A stretch of DNA of 64,000 nucleotides from Tremella fuciformis. Lineage: Eukaryota; Basidiomycota; Tremellomycetes; Tremellales; Tremellaceae. Position numbers and translations under genes: made by a program. The stretch spans positions 2,293,501-2,357,500 of the forward strand of contig CP136494.1 in assembly GCA_032768795.1 (NCBI GenBank), written 5' to 3'. The notes below the pieces were generated by a model. It was not told where the DNA came from. It did not search any database and was given only the letters and a program-made list of their open reading frames with translations. Position 1 is the stretch's first letter, and the number at the start of each line of letters is the position of its first letter. This document shows, one piece after another, positions 1 through 10,469 of the stretch.

Positions 1-1276
1 AGGGAGGAGCTCTCGCTTCGAGTCTCCCTCTTCTTCCTCGGCGCAACCCTCAGCGGAGCTTTCGGCGGTATTCTGGCCTTTGCCTTGCGTCAAATGGACG
101 GTGTGGGCGGCAAGCCCGGATGGGCGTGGATGTGAGCTTCATGGATGACGTTGTCCGCTCGCTGACACGATTCAGCTTCATCATTGAGGGCCTAGTCACC
201 TTCATCGTCGCGTGCACAGCGTGGTGGGCGATACGCGACTTCCCAGAAGAGTCGAATCTACTCAACGAGCAAGAACGGGAGAAGTGGCTGTACCACCTGC
301 GCAAATCGAGCGGCATGGCCGCAGCTCAACTCCCGTTCAGCTACGACCTTGTCTTCCGACCGCTCAAAGAATGGCAATTGTGGGTATACTGTCTCATGTA
401 TATCGGGATAGCCACGCCGCAATTCTCACTGGGACTTTTCACCCCAACCATCTTGGCGGAATGTGAGTTCGGCGTTGCTGTAGTTCGTCTTCCGTACTGA
501 CGTGGTCAGTGGGATACAAGGGGACCAAAGCAAATGTTAGTTCTGTCGTGGGGTGACCTCCTCCATGGCGGCTGCTGAATGTTTACAGTTGATGTCGGCA
601 CCGCCATGGGCTTTCGCCTTCTTCTGCCTGATTGCGGTCTCTTGGTGGAGTGATCGGTTGCGACTTCGTGGTCCCTTCATCGTCGTCTGCATGTCCCTGA
701 TCACGATCGTGAGTATCGTCTACCATGCAGACGAGACTGATGAGCAGTGCTATGGAGTGCTGTGCGCCAACGTCAGCGCCCACACCAAGTACGCAATGAT
801 ATTCCTGTGCTGCGGTGGAGCCTCTTGCTCCGTCGCCATAGGTATCGCCTGGATCGGAGGCAACATCGGCCCAGCTCTCTCGCGCGCGTCAGCCATGGGC
901 ATGTACTTTGCCATTGGCAATGCTGGGGGCTTGATTTCGAGCAACATTTACCCTGCCAAGACGGGCCCTAAGTTCATTGAAGGTGCGTGCATTCGATAGC
1001 TATCTTCCTTGCTGACGCACTTGCGCAGGCCACGCCGTCAATCTGGCTGTCGCGGGTATGTCGGTGATCTGTGCGATCATTCTCTCTCTGGACCACTACC
1101 GCGTCAATCGCAGCCGAGACAAGCAGTTTGGCAGACCCGCACCATTCGGTGTGGACTGCTCACCGACGCATGCAGATGACCCAGCCATCAAAGAGAAGTA
1201 CCAGCTCGCCAACCTCAGCAAGGAGGAGATACTGGCCCTCGGACATCATCACCCTGCTTTCCGGTTCACAATCTGA
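1..1276 (+). CDS. MFS permease, allantoate/nicotinate (Dal5) type, 5' partial
   Basis: C-terminal 361 residues of a major facilitator transporter of the fungal anion:cation symporter (Dal5/Tna1-like) family; the 5' end lies outside the window. Five exons are separated by introns at 132-175, 463-509, 536-588 and 983-1028, and the joined frame is open from base 1 to the stop. Family marks seen: GWAWIFIIEG after the central loop, hydrophobic segments typical of TM7-TM12, and a soluble tail ending in a short NLS-like-free stretch with KEKYQLANLS. The last exon codes the usual cytoplasmic tail. Members carry small carboxylates, vitamins or ureides across the plasma membrane; the substrate cannot be read from sequence. 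It is the left-most gene of a catabolic block, transcribed toward the thioesterase. Confidence 0.88.
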
Positions 1277-1473
1277 TAATGGGTCAAATGACGATATGCA
1301 CTTGAAGTATGCAGTCATGTTTCGATGAGGATGTTTGCGGTCCACGATGGCGACGGCTGTGAGCGAGCTGGCGTCTGTCTATTTCTTCAGGTGCTCCCGG
1401 TCGTGAGGAGAGTGTCGCCTGATCTTCTATGACTTTTCAAGATTCTCCTGGTGTGACCCGTCATGAAGCAAGC

Positions 1474-2552
1474 TCATAGCTTGGCTCCGACCCGCTGAGC
1501 GTGACCGTGAGGCCGCAGTATGCACGTTTGGCTCATGACCGCAATCTCGGTGAGATCCTCGTCGTAAAGCTTGCAGATGGAGTACGTCCGTCCAAAGGCG
1601 CCATTCTCGGTGTGTTGCTCCGTCATACACCAGCGTGAGAGGTCTGGAGGCCGATGAAAGCGCAGGGAGAAATCGAGGGTCGCGACTGCGGCTGCCGCTG
1701 TGAGGGGACGAGATGTGATGCTGAGGGGGAGGAAGGCGAGCACCGAGTCCAGGAGGTATCTAGAGAATGTGAGTGAACCTGTCCGAGTAGAGATCACCGG
1801 ACGGAATGTGACTCACGCGCAGATCGCGTACTTGTCGGCCGTCTTGTCGACGTCTTCGGGACACCTCACCCACCCACTGTTCGTCCTCCTCGAAAGAATC
1901 TCTTTATCCTGCGGTGTTGGTGTCCCTTTGGGCGCCATTCCAAAGACAGTCTGAGCTGCCATGGTGTTCATGTTCCATCGGGAGTCGAAAGTGTCCATCA
2001 AGACCCCAAAAGTCTGCTCAAACAGTGCAGCTCTTTCGGGCGGAAGGACGCCTCGGGCATGTTCTCGTGCCGTGGGCCACGTATCCCATCTGCCGTAGAA
2101 CTCCCTGGGGTACATGGGCGGGCAGCTGTACTCCATGAATGGCTCTTCGGGATCGTGGAACTCCAGCAGCGCGATCAAGACGTTCCGATCACGCTGCGAA
2201 GCGATGACCTGTCGTGTGCAGAACTTTCGGGTGGTCCGGATAGCCTGAACAACGAACGTGGTCTCGAGATCTGTGGAGGCCGGGCCGAGGTAGGACCCTT
2301 GCAGCGAGTACAGCTGAAAGTTGGCGGCATTGACTGGTAGAGAATGGAAGGCGGCAGTCACAGACTGGGATAAAGCTTGACCTCCGTAGCTAGAGCTCCC
2401 ATCAGTTGTGGTAACATGGAGTGTATTTGCAGGTGCTCTCACGCGATGGATTGGGGATTGCCGATTCGAGCTCTCTCGTAGTACGGCGGCGCAGTGTATG
2501 TATCAGGTCTCACACGCTTGACAGAAACAGTCTCCAAGGTGGTCGCAGCCAT
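1474..2552 (-). CDS. Peroxisomal acyl-CoA thioesterase (TesB type, double hotdog)
   Basis: Predicted 322-residue acyl-CoA thioesterase, hydrolysing acyl-CoA to free acid and CoA. Introns at 2390-2442 and 1760-1816 restore a continuous frame. N-terminal hotdog: YGGQALSQS (the YGGQ/FGGQ signature) followed by a strand-rich stretch with TTRKFCTRQV. C-terminal hotdog: ATLDFSLRFHRP and the closing strand RTYSICKLYDEDLTEIA, matching the end of TesB proteins. The extreme C terminus is AKL, an SKL-like PTS1 peroxisomal signal (seen; import is inference). The ATG at 2550-2552 starts MAATTLETVSV; the intron after NPQSIA joins directly to YGGQ. It lies between a permease and the sugar kinase. Its acyl substrate is unknown. 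Confidence 0.85.
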
Positions 2553-2733
2553 GGTAGATGAATTGTGGCCAGTGTGGAAAGGTGAGAGAGATCCAAGTTG
2601 TCGGGAGCAGAAGCATCGCCGAGGTGGTCGGTGTTCCGGGCTTGACTGTATTGTGTGATTATGTTTCAAGTGCAGCCTGTACAGATACAAAGGAGACACT
2701 ATGCGAGTCCGAGCTGCTTACAAGAAGACGTAT

Positions 2734-3777
2734 CTATGCATACGGCAGAAGCGCCCTCACCCCTTCCAAGGCAGGTTCAGACACTCTTACAATCTGATTA
2801 CAATGCCAGCCCTCGAGGTCTATCCTCTTCTGCACCTGCTCCCAGAAGAGGTTCACCAGGCCCAACCCACCGCCCACAACCAGCATCGTCTCGCAGAGGT
2901 CCCCTCCTTCCCCGACAAGCGATCTCAATGTGTCCACCACCTCTCCCGCGACAGTAGCTACGAGACGGGCGGCCTCTGGATCTCCTTGACTTGCGGCCAA
3001 TATCACGTCTATAGAACAATCGGCGATGCGTTTCTTGCGGGCCGAGTCGGCATCAAAGTGCGACATCGAGTCGTCCAACTGCGTGGATGCCATGATGAGC
3101 TTGTCGGGATGATCGAGCCCGAATTTGGCCAAGATGGCAAAGTGCCAGGGTAGCAGAGGTCTGTCATTGGCGGCGAATGTGAGAATGCTCTTGATTCCAG
3201 CTTTACCCAGACTCCATCCACTCCCTTCGTCCCCCAATAGCGAGCCCCACCCACCACTCCGGCCTCGTTGTCGAATCTGACCTGTCGGGTCTTTGTCCCA
3301 GGAGAGAGCCAGGCTCCCCGTGCCGCAGATCAGGGTGATGCACTTGTTGATCGGGGCGCGGTAGAGCGGAGCGACGAGGAGTTGACCGTCGTTGGTCAGC
3401 CTCAGATCTGGATCACAGAACAGTCGGCATAGGGGTGCGTGAAGCTGATCAAAGTCGGACTGTCTAGCACAACCGGCGAACGCGCCCCAAATGTGTGCAA
3501 AGACAGGTCGGTCAAGCGGGAAAGAAACGTCCATCCTGCAGTCCTCTGGCAGGGCAGAGAGCGCCTGTCGAGTAGCCTCTCTGGCGGCTGAGAGACACGT
3601 CTGCAAGCCGAATGTTCTCATCCATCAGCGTTGAAGCACGATCCCCACAATACGAAGGACTCACAGGTTGGACGGTCCCGCCGTTCCCCTCGCAAAGCGA
3701 GTGTCACCTCCGTTCTTGTGCGCCACGATCGCCAATGTCTTGCTGCCCCCACCATCGATGCAAAGGTAGTAAGGCAT
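2734..3777 (-). CDS. BadF/BadG-family amino-sugar kinase, MurK/NAGK-like
   Basis: Predicted 331-residue ATP-dependent sugar kinase of the BadF/BadG/BcrA family, which includes eukaryotic GlcNAc kinase and Clostridium MurK (GlcNAc/MurNAc kinase). Phosphate-1 loop CIDGGGSKT lies at residues 6-14. GTGSLALSW and GGWGSLLGDEGSGW mark phosphate-2/sugar-binding regions, and VVGGGLGL the adenosine motif. One intron (3617-3664) follows AGPSNL and joins to TFGLQTCLSAA in frame. The ATG at 3775-3777 places the nucleotide loop at the very N terminus, as in the family. It is divergently paired with a MurQ gene across 349 bp, the same partner as MurK in Clostridium acetobutylicum (established knowledge), so a MurNAc/GlcNAc 6-kinase role is favoured. 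A plain GlcNAc kinase cannot be excluded. Confidence 0.85.
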
Positions 3778-4126
3778 GACCCTTCATTTGGTAGAGCTGG
3801 GACTGTAGCAACGGCCTCTTGAGAGTTGACTCCAGATGCATGAACGTATCTTCGGCTGGCAGGAAGAGCCGTCACTTGGCTTACGTGTTTTAAGAGCCTA
3901 GCCCGGCATAACGACCGATGTCCCTCGGGTTACTGACCGATAGGCTTATAGCCCGGCCAGATTCTCCTAGGCTCGGTAACGTCGCCATCTCCCGTTTCCA
4001 AATGGAAAGATGAAGTCCTATGAACAGGAGGAGACCATGCTCCGAGCATCGCTTATGCCAGTCTCGCATTACATATAAGCTTGAGGGCCGGTCAATCTCT
4101 GGTGGACATCATCCCCCCTCGTCACG
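3778..4126. promoter_or_regulatory. Divergent promoter between kinase and MurQ genes
   Basis: The 349-bp space between the start codons of the kinase (minus) and the etherase (plus) is a shared control region. A TATAAG at 4074-4079 lies about 50 bp before the MurQ ATG. The middle holds an inverted CGG repeat (listed separately) flanked by two direct copies of GACCGAT. No reading frame is supported here. Confidence 0.55.
3926..3939. promoter_or_regulatory. CGG-N8-CCG inverted repeat, candidate Zn2Cys6 site
   Basis: CGG at 3926-3928 and CCG at 3937-3939 are separated by exactly eight bases. Inverted CGG triplets with fixed spacing are the classic targets of Zn2Cys6 dimers (established). The same N8 spacing recurs in the other divergent promoter of this block at 8744-8757. 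Binding is inference. Confidence 0.4.
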
Positions 4127-5246
4127 ATGCCCGTCCCCACTACGGCCCATATCAACCTAGACTACCTCCAGACCGAGCTGAGAAACAAGGCCACCGAGGA
4201 TATTGATGTTGTGTCGACAGAGGATATGTGTAGTGCGTAGTCAGCCTCCGGCGGGGACGCCAAGCTCATCCGACAGGATTGATCAACGAGGCGGATCAGA
4301 CCGTCGCGCTGTGCGTCGCAAAGTGTACACCTATCATAGCGAGTATCATCGATCAGATCGCTCCCAGAATACGCAAGGGCGGACGGGTCATCTACGCGGG
4401 AGCTGGAACGAGCGGCCGTCTCGGTATACTGGATGCTTCTGAGCTGTGAGTCGAGACTTGAACGTGGGAACGTCCCCGATCTAACAAAGTCTGATACACA
4501 GGCCCCCAACTTTCTCTGCTCCGTACGGACAGTGGGTCCCACTCATTGCCGGCGGGTCGAGCGCCATACAATATGCTGTGGAAGGTGCAGAAGACTCTCC
4601 CTCGTCTGGCACAGAGGACCTAGATGCGATCTCTCCCCCACTGGATCCCGCCGTCGACTCGATCATCGGTCTTGCAGCTTCTGGACGTACGCCGTACGTG
4701 CTGGGCATCATGGAAGAAGCACGCTCCAGAGGGTGCTTCGTGGCGGGGGTCTGCTGTGTCAAACCGAGCGCAATGCGAAAAGCGGCCGAACTGGTCGTCG
4801 AGTGTCCTGTCGGCGCAGAGGTGGTCACAGGCAGTACAAGGATGAAGAGTGGAACGGCACAAAAGATGATCCTGAATATGATCTCGACGGGTGTCATGAT
4901 CAAGATCGGGAAGACCTATGGTAACTTGGTTTGTATCTTATCCCAGGTTGTGGCTCGGACTAATGCGCAGATGGTCGATGTCAAACGTTCCAATCACAAA
5001 CTGATCATACGGGCGCGACGGATATTCAGGACAGTGCTAGAGCCTTACACACTTCCCCCTCATAGTGTCCGGCTCGGAGTGGATCTGAGCGATGACTCGG
5101 GGATAGATCAGTTGATAGATGATTGCGAGGGCAGCGTCAAGCAGGGAATGGTGGCTGCGCGGTGGAGTTGCTCGCCTTTCGAGGCGAGAGCTCGACTGGA
5201 CAACGTAGGAGGCCTGCTGAGGCTCGCACTCGAGGAGCATCAATAA
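4127..5246 (+). CDS. murQ: MurQ-like N-acetylmuramic acid 6-phosphate etherase (SIS domain)
   Basis: Predicted 325 residues, the usual MurQ length. MurQ cleaves the lactyl ether of MurNAc-6-phosphate to GlcNAc-6-phosphate and D-lactate. Introns at 4233-4276 (donor gtgcgt, giving STEDMC/RLINEA), 4446-4501 (ASEL/PPTF) and an in-frame 42-nt intron at 4929-4970 (YGNL/MVDV, branch site actaat) restore family spacing. Visible motifs: [51 protein letters not shown] and [13 protein letters not shown]. Glutamates in DASE and EGAED correspond to the two reported as catalytic in E. coli MurQ. The ATG at 4127 is the first in frame, about 50 bp past a TATA-like box. Three spliceosomal introns show it is a resident fungal gene although the enzyme is typically bacterial. 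No signal peptide; cytosolic. Confidence 0.92.
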
Positions 5247-5431
5247 AGAGACATGTTGTAGAAATTATTGCATGACCATAGCATCTTCTTCAGTAGCACT
5301 GGTGACGTCAAGGTATCTTGCTTCGGCCTATATTCGGTACATAACCTCGGTCTATTGCCTGACGCACATACTACAAATCGCGACCGGCACTCTGCTGAGA
5401 GCCTGAAAGGGCCCGTACACCTCTCGACAGC

Positions 5432-6562
5432 ATGTCTTCGGCGCCGGAGCAAGCTCTGTTCGTGTCCAAACCTCGCCAACAGGGAATGAAACACTATTGC
5501 TACCGAACCTCCCCCGCTGGTTGTCCCGTACACCTGTCGATCGCCTCGCGCCCTGGGCCTGTACTGATCAGCTTCCACGGAGGCGGGATAGTCTACGGGA
5601 GCCGTCTAGGCAACTCACCCATGACGAGGGGTTTGGCAGGTCATTCCACGGTGTACAGCTTCTTGGTTGACATCATCCCAGATACCTGGCCCGGCGCGGT
5701 CGTCGAAGCAGACTACCGCCTCTTGGTGCCTTCCACGGGATATGACATTCGAGACGATGTGCGAGCCTTGTTACTCTTCCTGTCGGGCAAAGATTCACCT
5801 CTTCCCTATGTCCAAACCCAACGACATCAATTTCTGGTGATGGGTCACTCTGGTGGCGGGTACCCAATGAGGCTTGCCGCAGTCCTAGCTGCCGAAGAGG
5901 CCCTACAACCCTGTCCGCGATTCAGTATCACCGGCCTGGTCAGCTATTTCGGCATGGGGGGCGATCTACTCCACGACTATTGGCTCAGCAGCCACCGTCC
6001 TGGATGTGCCTTGCTACATACGCAAAGTGCCGAAGCGAGAGGCGATCGGTACTCGTACCCGCCCTCAGAGGCAGTGGAGCTCAACAGGAAGCTGGTCGAC
6101 TGGGCGCAGACAGCAGAGTGTTCTGCGACACACGACGCAGCAGGACCACAGCTTGAAGGACACGATCGCTCAGAGATATGGGACGCCATCCACGCTGGCG
6201 GCTGTCTGAACGATGCGATTACCGGCGAGTCGGCGTTCAGCTCGAGACTCGCCACGATCCCTCCAAACCGACGCGCAGAATATGTATCGCTCCGACACTT
6301 CGAGGTATATCCTCAGCTCTACTTTGCAAAGCATCCAGAAAGGATATCCCCCATGCTGCTCATTCATGGAAGCAACGACGACTTGGTACCCATCGAGGAG
6401 AGTGAAAAGACCTATGAGCTGTTGTCGGCCTCGGGCCGGGCGGAGCTCAAGATCTTACCTCGGGGGAATCATCACTTGATGATTGATGAAGATGCAGAGT
6501 CCAGAAAGGAAATATATCAGCACGTACTGGCATGGATGCGGCGCAGAGCGGGACTCGAGTAA
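5432..6562 (+). CDS. Alpha/beta-hydrolase, HSL-like esterase fold
   Basis: Single open frame of 376 residues with hallmarks of the hormone-sensitive-lipase-like/carboxylesterase group: oxyanion motif FHGGG near residue 50, nucleophile elbow GHSGGG near residue 145, acidic residue in HGSNDDLVP and the histidine in GNHHLM near the C terminus. The order Ser-Asp-His is correct, so the enzyme is probably active on an ester or lactone. No signal peptide is seen, so it is likely cytosolic. It follows the etherase gene in the same direction after 185 bp. A short in-frame intron between GSRLGN and DTWPG cannot be ruled out, as this stretch is longer than in relatives. Substrate unknown. Confidence 0.8.
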   Translation: MSSAPEQALFVSKPRQQGMKHYCYRTSPAGCPVHLSIASRPGPVLISFHGGGIVYGSRLGNSPMTRGLAGHSTVYSFLVDIIPDTWPGAVVEADYRLLVPSTGYDIRDDVRALLLFLSGKDSPLPYVQTQRHQFLVMGHSGGGYPMRLAAVLAAEEALQPCPRFSITGLVSYFGMGGDLLHDYWLSSHRPGCALLHTQSAEARGDRYSYPPSEAVELNRKLVDWAQTAECSATHDAAGPQLEGHDRSEIWDAIHAGGCLNDAITGESAFSSRLATIPPNRRAEYVSLRHFEVYPQLYFAKHPERISPMLLIHGSNDDLVPIEESEKTYELLSASGRAELKILPRGNHHLMIDEDAESRKEIYQHVLAWMRRRAGLE

Positions 6563-6810
6563 GCAATGCCTGAATGCTGTGCGTACCTCTGTCTCCACGT
6601 ACAACAGATTGTCTGACTGAGAGGATGTAGCACGGAGACAGACTTGTCATCGTTGCCGATATTGCATACTTGTCTCGCTCGCAATGACTACAAGAAGGAA
6701 TGAAGCGCACCGAGACAACGAGATCCCGAAGGGAGAGATGGGAGGCAGATTGTAGGGAAGATGGCGGAAGCGATGGTCGTAGCCACCTGCGATCCATCTA
6801 GGGAGCCATT

Positions 6811-8637
6811 CTACGCCTGGCCCAGTTTCTCTCTGAGCAGCTGAGCGTGATGGGCGGAGGCTTCCGTCTTCCTCGTAGCTCCAGGGCGGTCCTCTTCCTC
6901 GGATGCGAACTCTCCAAGAGCCTCCTGCTCGGTCGGCTCAGTGATTTTGAGGATCGTCGGCAAGGCCACCACCAAGCAGATGGCAATGACACACCAGTTG
7001 TTGATGAATCTATGCTATCAGTACACTACTCCGTAGGCTCGACAGGCTTGACTTACTGCTTGCGAGACGCAAGGTGATTCGCGGTCAGTCGATAGGCTAC
7101 AGCTCCACCGACGGATTGGAACGACTTGTACACTGCGACATAGCGGGCGGCCTCTTTGGGTGTGTTGCACAGAGCGCCCAGTAGCCAGTACGTGAGACCT
7201 TGCCACAGCGCGTCGAGCATGCCGTAGAAGATGTACAGGAAGCATGGACCGACATAGAGACTAGCGTCTGCAAAATCGATCGTTTGCTTCTTCGACGATT
7301 CAGCCCTGCTCATTAGTGTCAAGCCCTCTGCTCACTTGGAAGTGAGGGGGCTTACCAGTTCTGAAATGCAAGACCCCCGCCCATGATCACGTTCCCCAAG
7401 ATGAAGACGAAGATCCAGCCCGCGAGGGCACGCTTGGGGCGGTTCAGGTACTTTGTGTCCAGAAGCAGTCCAATGACAGCGCCCCCAAACATCTGTGCGA
7501 GCCAATAAAGGGCTGAGTTGAGCGATCGGGCGCGAAGGGAGAAGTTGGCGCCATTGACGAAGTTTTGCTGGTATCTGAGGATATGAGCTTGGTTGCACAT
7601 CATTTGCGGGCAAAAGACGGTGACCCACGAGTAAAACCAGTTGGCGGCAAAGCACATGGGAATGAGGGGAAAGATGCGCCAGTCGTCTTTCAGACGGAAG
7701 ATGTGTCTGATCTCGCGGCCTGCTGTACGTGTGAAGTGACTGTACCAGGGACCCGTCTCGCTCATGCCGTCTGGCAAAGGGGCAGCACGAGTGCCATTGG
7801 ATCGCCGCACCAAGTGGGCAGGGAGAAGGAAGAAGCTCAAGGCCCAGCCTACAAGCATGATGACCATGAAGGCGATATAGGTCGAGTCGGAGACGGTCCC
7901 CGCTTTAGTACGGTGATAGTTGATGCCGAGGGAGATGAACGAGCCCACGCCTCCTCCGAGATTGAAGATTGCCCAGAAAAGCGCGATGCTGCGACCTTTC
8001 TGGTGGGGTAGGGGGTAACTGATCATGATTGCGCCCTACGCGGTCAGTTCCCCTGAGTTGAGCTGTCGCGAAGGCTCTCACCTGCACGATCCAGAAGAAT
8101 GCTGCACCCAAGCCCAAGATGGCGCCGGACGCGATGACAAAAGCTGAATTGTGTCGATGATTGTAGTTCAACAAGCTCCCAGAGTATAGAGCATAGGTCC
8201 AACCGCCGAGCACGATGGTTCGGATGCCGACGATGTCAAAGACGGGCTGCGCAATGAAGATTACCGAAGCTGCCCCGACAGACAAGAGCGCTACCGAGGC
8301 GTTGGCTCCGACCTGAGCATCAGCAAGGCTCAGATAGTGGTGGCGACTATGGCAACGCACAGTGGGATCAAGCTGTCCACTACCGCCAAGCCCCGACAGT
8401 GCATTATACATGCCTGTGTGTCAGTCTAGGGACGCGCACAGAGGGAGGAGGAGATTCACCTGGCAGGCAGAAGGCGCACAAGGCCACCAGGACAATCTGG
8501 GTCCAAGACTTGACGCCGAAGCGATATGGCCAGCTGTGGCCCGCGAGGGACTGCCTCTCAAGGTCGAGCTGCCGCTGGACGATGTCGTCCTCTGTGAGTG
8601 TGGTGACATCGTGATTTGCAGTCATCTTGTCGGTCAT
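6811..8637 (-). CDS. UNC93-like MFS membrane protein
   Basis: Predicted 529-residue polytopic protein of the fungal UNC93-like (former DUF895) branch of MFS. Five introns (8414-8459, 8313-8360 in frame, 8036-8081, 7306-7355, 7010-7056) give an open frame ending at 6811. Landmarks: CLPGMYNALSGLGG in TM1, FWIVQGAIMISYP, SIALFWAIFNLGGGVGSFIS, and the long loop with RLKDDWRIFPLIPMCF before the second half, then QGLTYWLLGALCNTP. The C-terminal tail is charged and cytosolic. It is head-to-head with the secreted hydrolase gene, so an uptake role for the hydrolase products is attractive; transport by this family in fungi is poorly defined, so this is inference. Confidence 0.85.
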
Positions 8638-8913
8638 GTCGCTCCGTGAGAGTGAGGCAACGAGGGCGGATATGACCTTGACATAGTTGGGCGGTCCAGA
8701 TTATCTGAATCGGGATTGGTGTTCACACGAGTGACCTCAGTCACGGTGAGTTCACCGAGACTACATCGGGGAGAATGCCGAATCCCGGCTGTCCACTCCG
8801 GATGATAGCATGGGGTCCTCGGTAAGATGACCGGCGGGGCTCAGGTGCTTAAGACGGTACTTTGCACAGAGAGAGGGGCGATAGGTGGTCGTGTGTGGCA
8901 AGCCCCCTCCGTC
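8638..8913. promoter_or_regulatory. Divergent promoter, UNC93-like / YbbE-like genes
   Basis: A 276-bp region between two divergent start codons. It contains the inverted repeat at 8744-8757 and several further CGG triplets (for example around 8795-8800). No coding sequence is supported. Confidence 0.5.
8744..8757. promoter_or_regulatory. CGG-N8-CCG inverted repeat, candidate Zn2Cys6 site
   Basis: CGGTGAGTTCACCG: CGG and CCG separated by eight bases, the same spacing as the element at 3926-3939. The inner bases are also partly palindromic (GGTGA/TCACC), making a good dimer site. Regulation by either nearby Zn2Cys6 protein is inference. Confidence 0.42.
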
Positions 8914-10423
8914 ATGTTTTCCAACGCCTTGCTCCTTGTCCTCAGCGCGGCTTTGACTCGGTCGTACAGCATGACTGTCAAGCGCTGGGCCGGTGATTGC
9001 CCACTACAATACGGCGACCCAGAAAGTGTCGGTCTGCTGGCCCAGCCATTCGCCGACCTGCAGGCCAACACGAGCGACTACCTGACCGCTCGAAACTGTA
9101 TGTCGCCGCTTCAGCCATAAACCTGACTCACTGATAGACTCTTCGTATACGTACGACAAGGTTCACCCTCTTTATCCGGGCGCAACCGTATTCATAGGAC
9201 ATGACAACACAATTGTCTCGCACTTCTCGGTGGGCAAGGCGTTGCTATACGCAGATGCGAACGGAACATACCTTCCGGAGGATGAGCAGATCGATATGCT
9301 TGACGACTCTATCTACGACCTGGCGTCCCTCACCAAACTTTTTACCACCGTCCTTGCTTTAGACCAGATCGGTCAAGGCAAGTTGAGCGTAAACGAGACG
9401 GTCGTGACCTACCTACCGGAGTTTGCCGCAAACAACAAGTCGACAATCACCATCGAGCAGCTCATGACTCACACGAGCGGTTTCGATGCGGACCCCGTGC
9501 CACCGCTGTATCCCAACTACACGACTTACGAGGACCGCAAGACTGCTGTGATCACCCAAGCCCCCATCAATCCGCCGGGTACGACGTATCTCTACAGCGA
9601 CTTGAACTTCATGAATCTCGGATTCGTGCTCGAGACAATCACGGGCAAGACCTTGGATACTCTACTGGAAGAACGGCTGACCGGTCCTCTGTGCATGGCA
9701 GACACCTTCTATAATAAGGGCAACGCGGAGTACCGTGATTCTCATCATCTTGGGAATGTGAAAACGACTGATGGCAGTGCCCCAGTACTCCCGCATGGTG
9801 GCGGAAGAGTTCCAGATAGAGGTCCTTGGTGCGACGTATGAGCCTCCCCGTCCTCAGCCAGTACGGGGAACGTGCGTTCCCAGACCCCTCTGTCGCGGAA
9901 CACGCTGATCAGCAGCGTTCACGACGAGAACGCTTGGGCTTTGGACGGGGTGTCTGGACATGCAGGCATCTTCTCTACTGCCTACGACATCGCTGTATTC
10001 TGTCAGATGATACTGAACAACGGCTCTTACAACAATGTCAAGATCCTTGAACCGTGGACCGTGGATCTGATCTTCCACAACTATAACACTGCATGTGGGT
10101 ATACCCTCCTCGAACACCCATCGACACATACCGTCTGAGATCGGAAGGGCTGATGGCCAGTCCCAACCGATGCGCATGGCTTAGGGTTCGAGCTAAATCA
10201 GACGTACTGGTCCGGGCCCATGGCGAGTCTCGAGACCGCCGGACACACCGGTTTCACGGGGACAACGCTCTTCATCGACAGGCCGAGCAATACTTTCGCA
10301 ATCTCTCTAACGAATCGAGTGCACCCTTCGCGCGGGTGGTCGAGTACCAATATCGCCAGGGAGTACGTCGGTTATTTTGTGGCGCAGGCGTTGGACCGTC
10401 ATCCTAGTGGGACAAGTAACTAG
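8914..10423 (+). CDS. Secreted serine hydrolase, YbbE/PBP4*-like beta-lactamase family
   Basis: Predicted 438 residues. Residues 1-19 (MFSNALLLVLSAALTRSYS) form a signal peptide; several Asn glycosylation sites follow. The serine-lysine motif is SLTK (about residue 124, in DLASLTKLF), and the Tyr motif is YSDLN. The stretch VRGTVHDENAWALDGVSGHAGIFST is typical of the YbbE-type proteins that accompany MurNAc operons in Bacillus-like bacteria (established context). Introns: 9098-9137, 9735-9777, 9872-9915, 10095-10160; the joined frame is divisible by three and ends at 10421-10423. Likely a secreted esterase/peptidase acting on peptidoglycan-like material, but other beta-lactamase-fold esterases look similar, so the substrate is inferred. 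Confidence 0.87.
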
Positions 10424-10469
10424 AAGTCCATGTATCCTTTAGCATGAATCGAGTGCCATGAGTCGATTA

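Noticed and set aside
2734..5246. Bacterial contamination as source of the kinase and MurQ genes
   Set aside because: Both genes carry short spliceosomal introns with correct donors, branch sites and acceptors, and lie among typical fungal genes.
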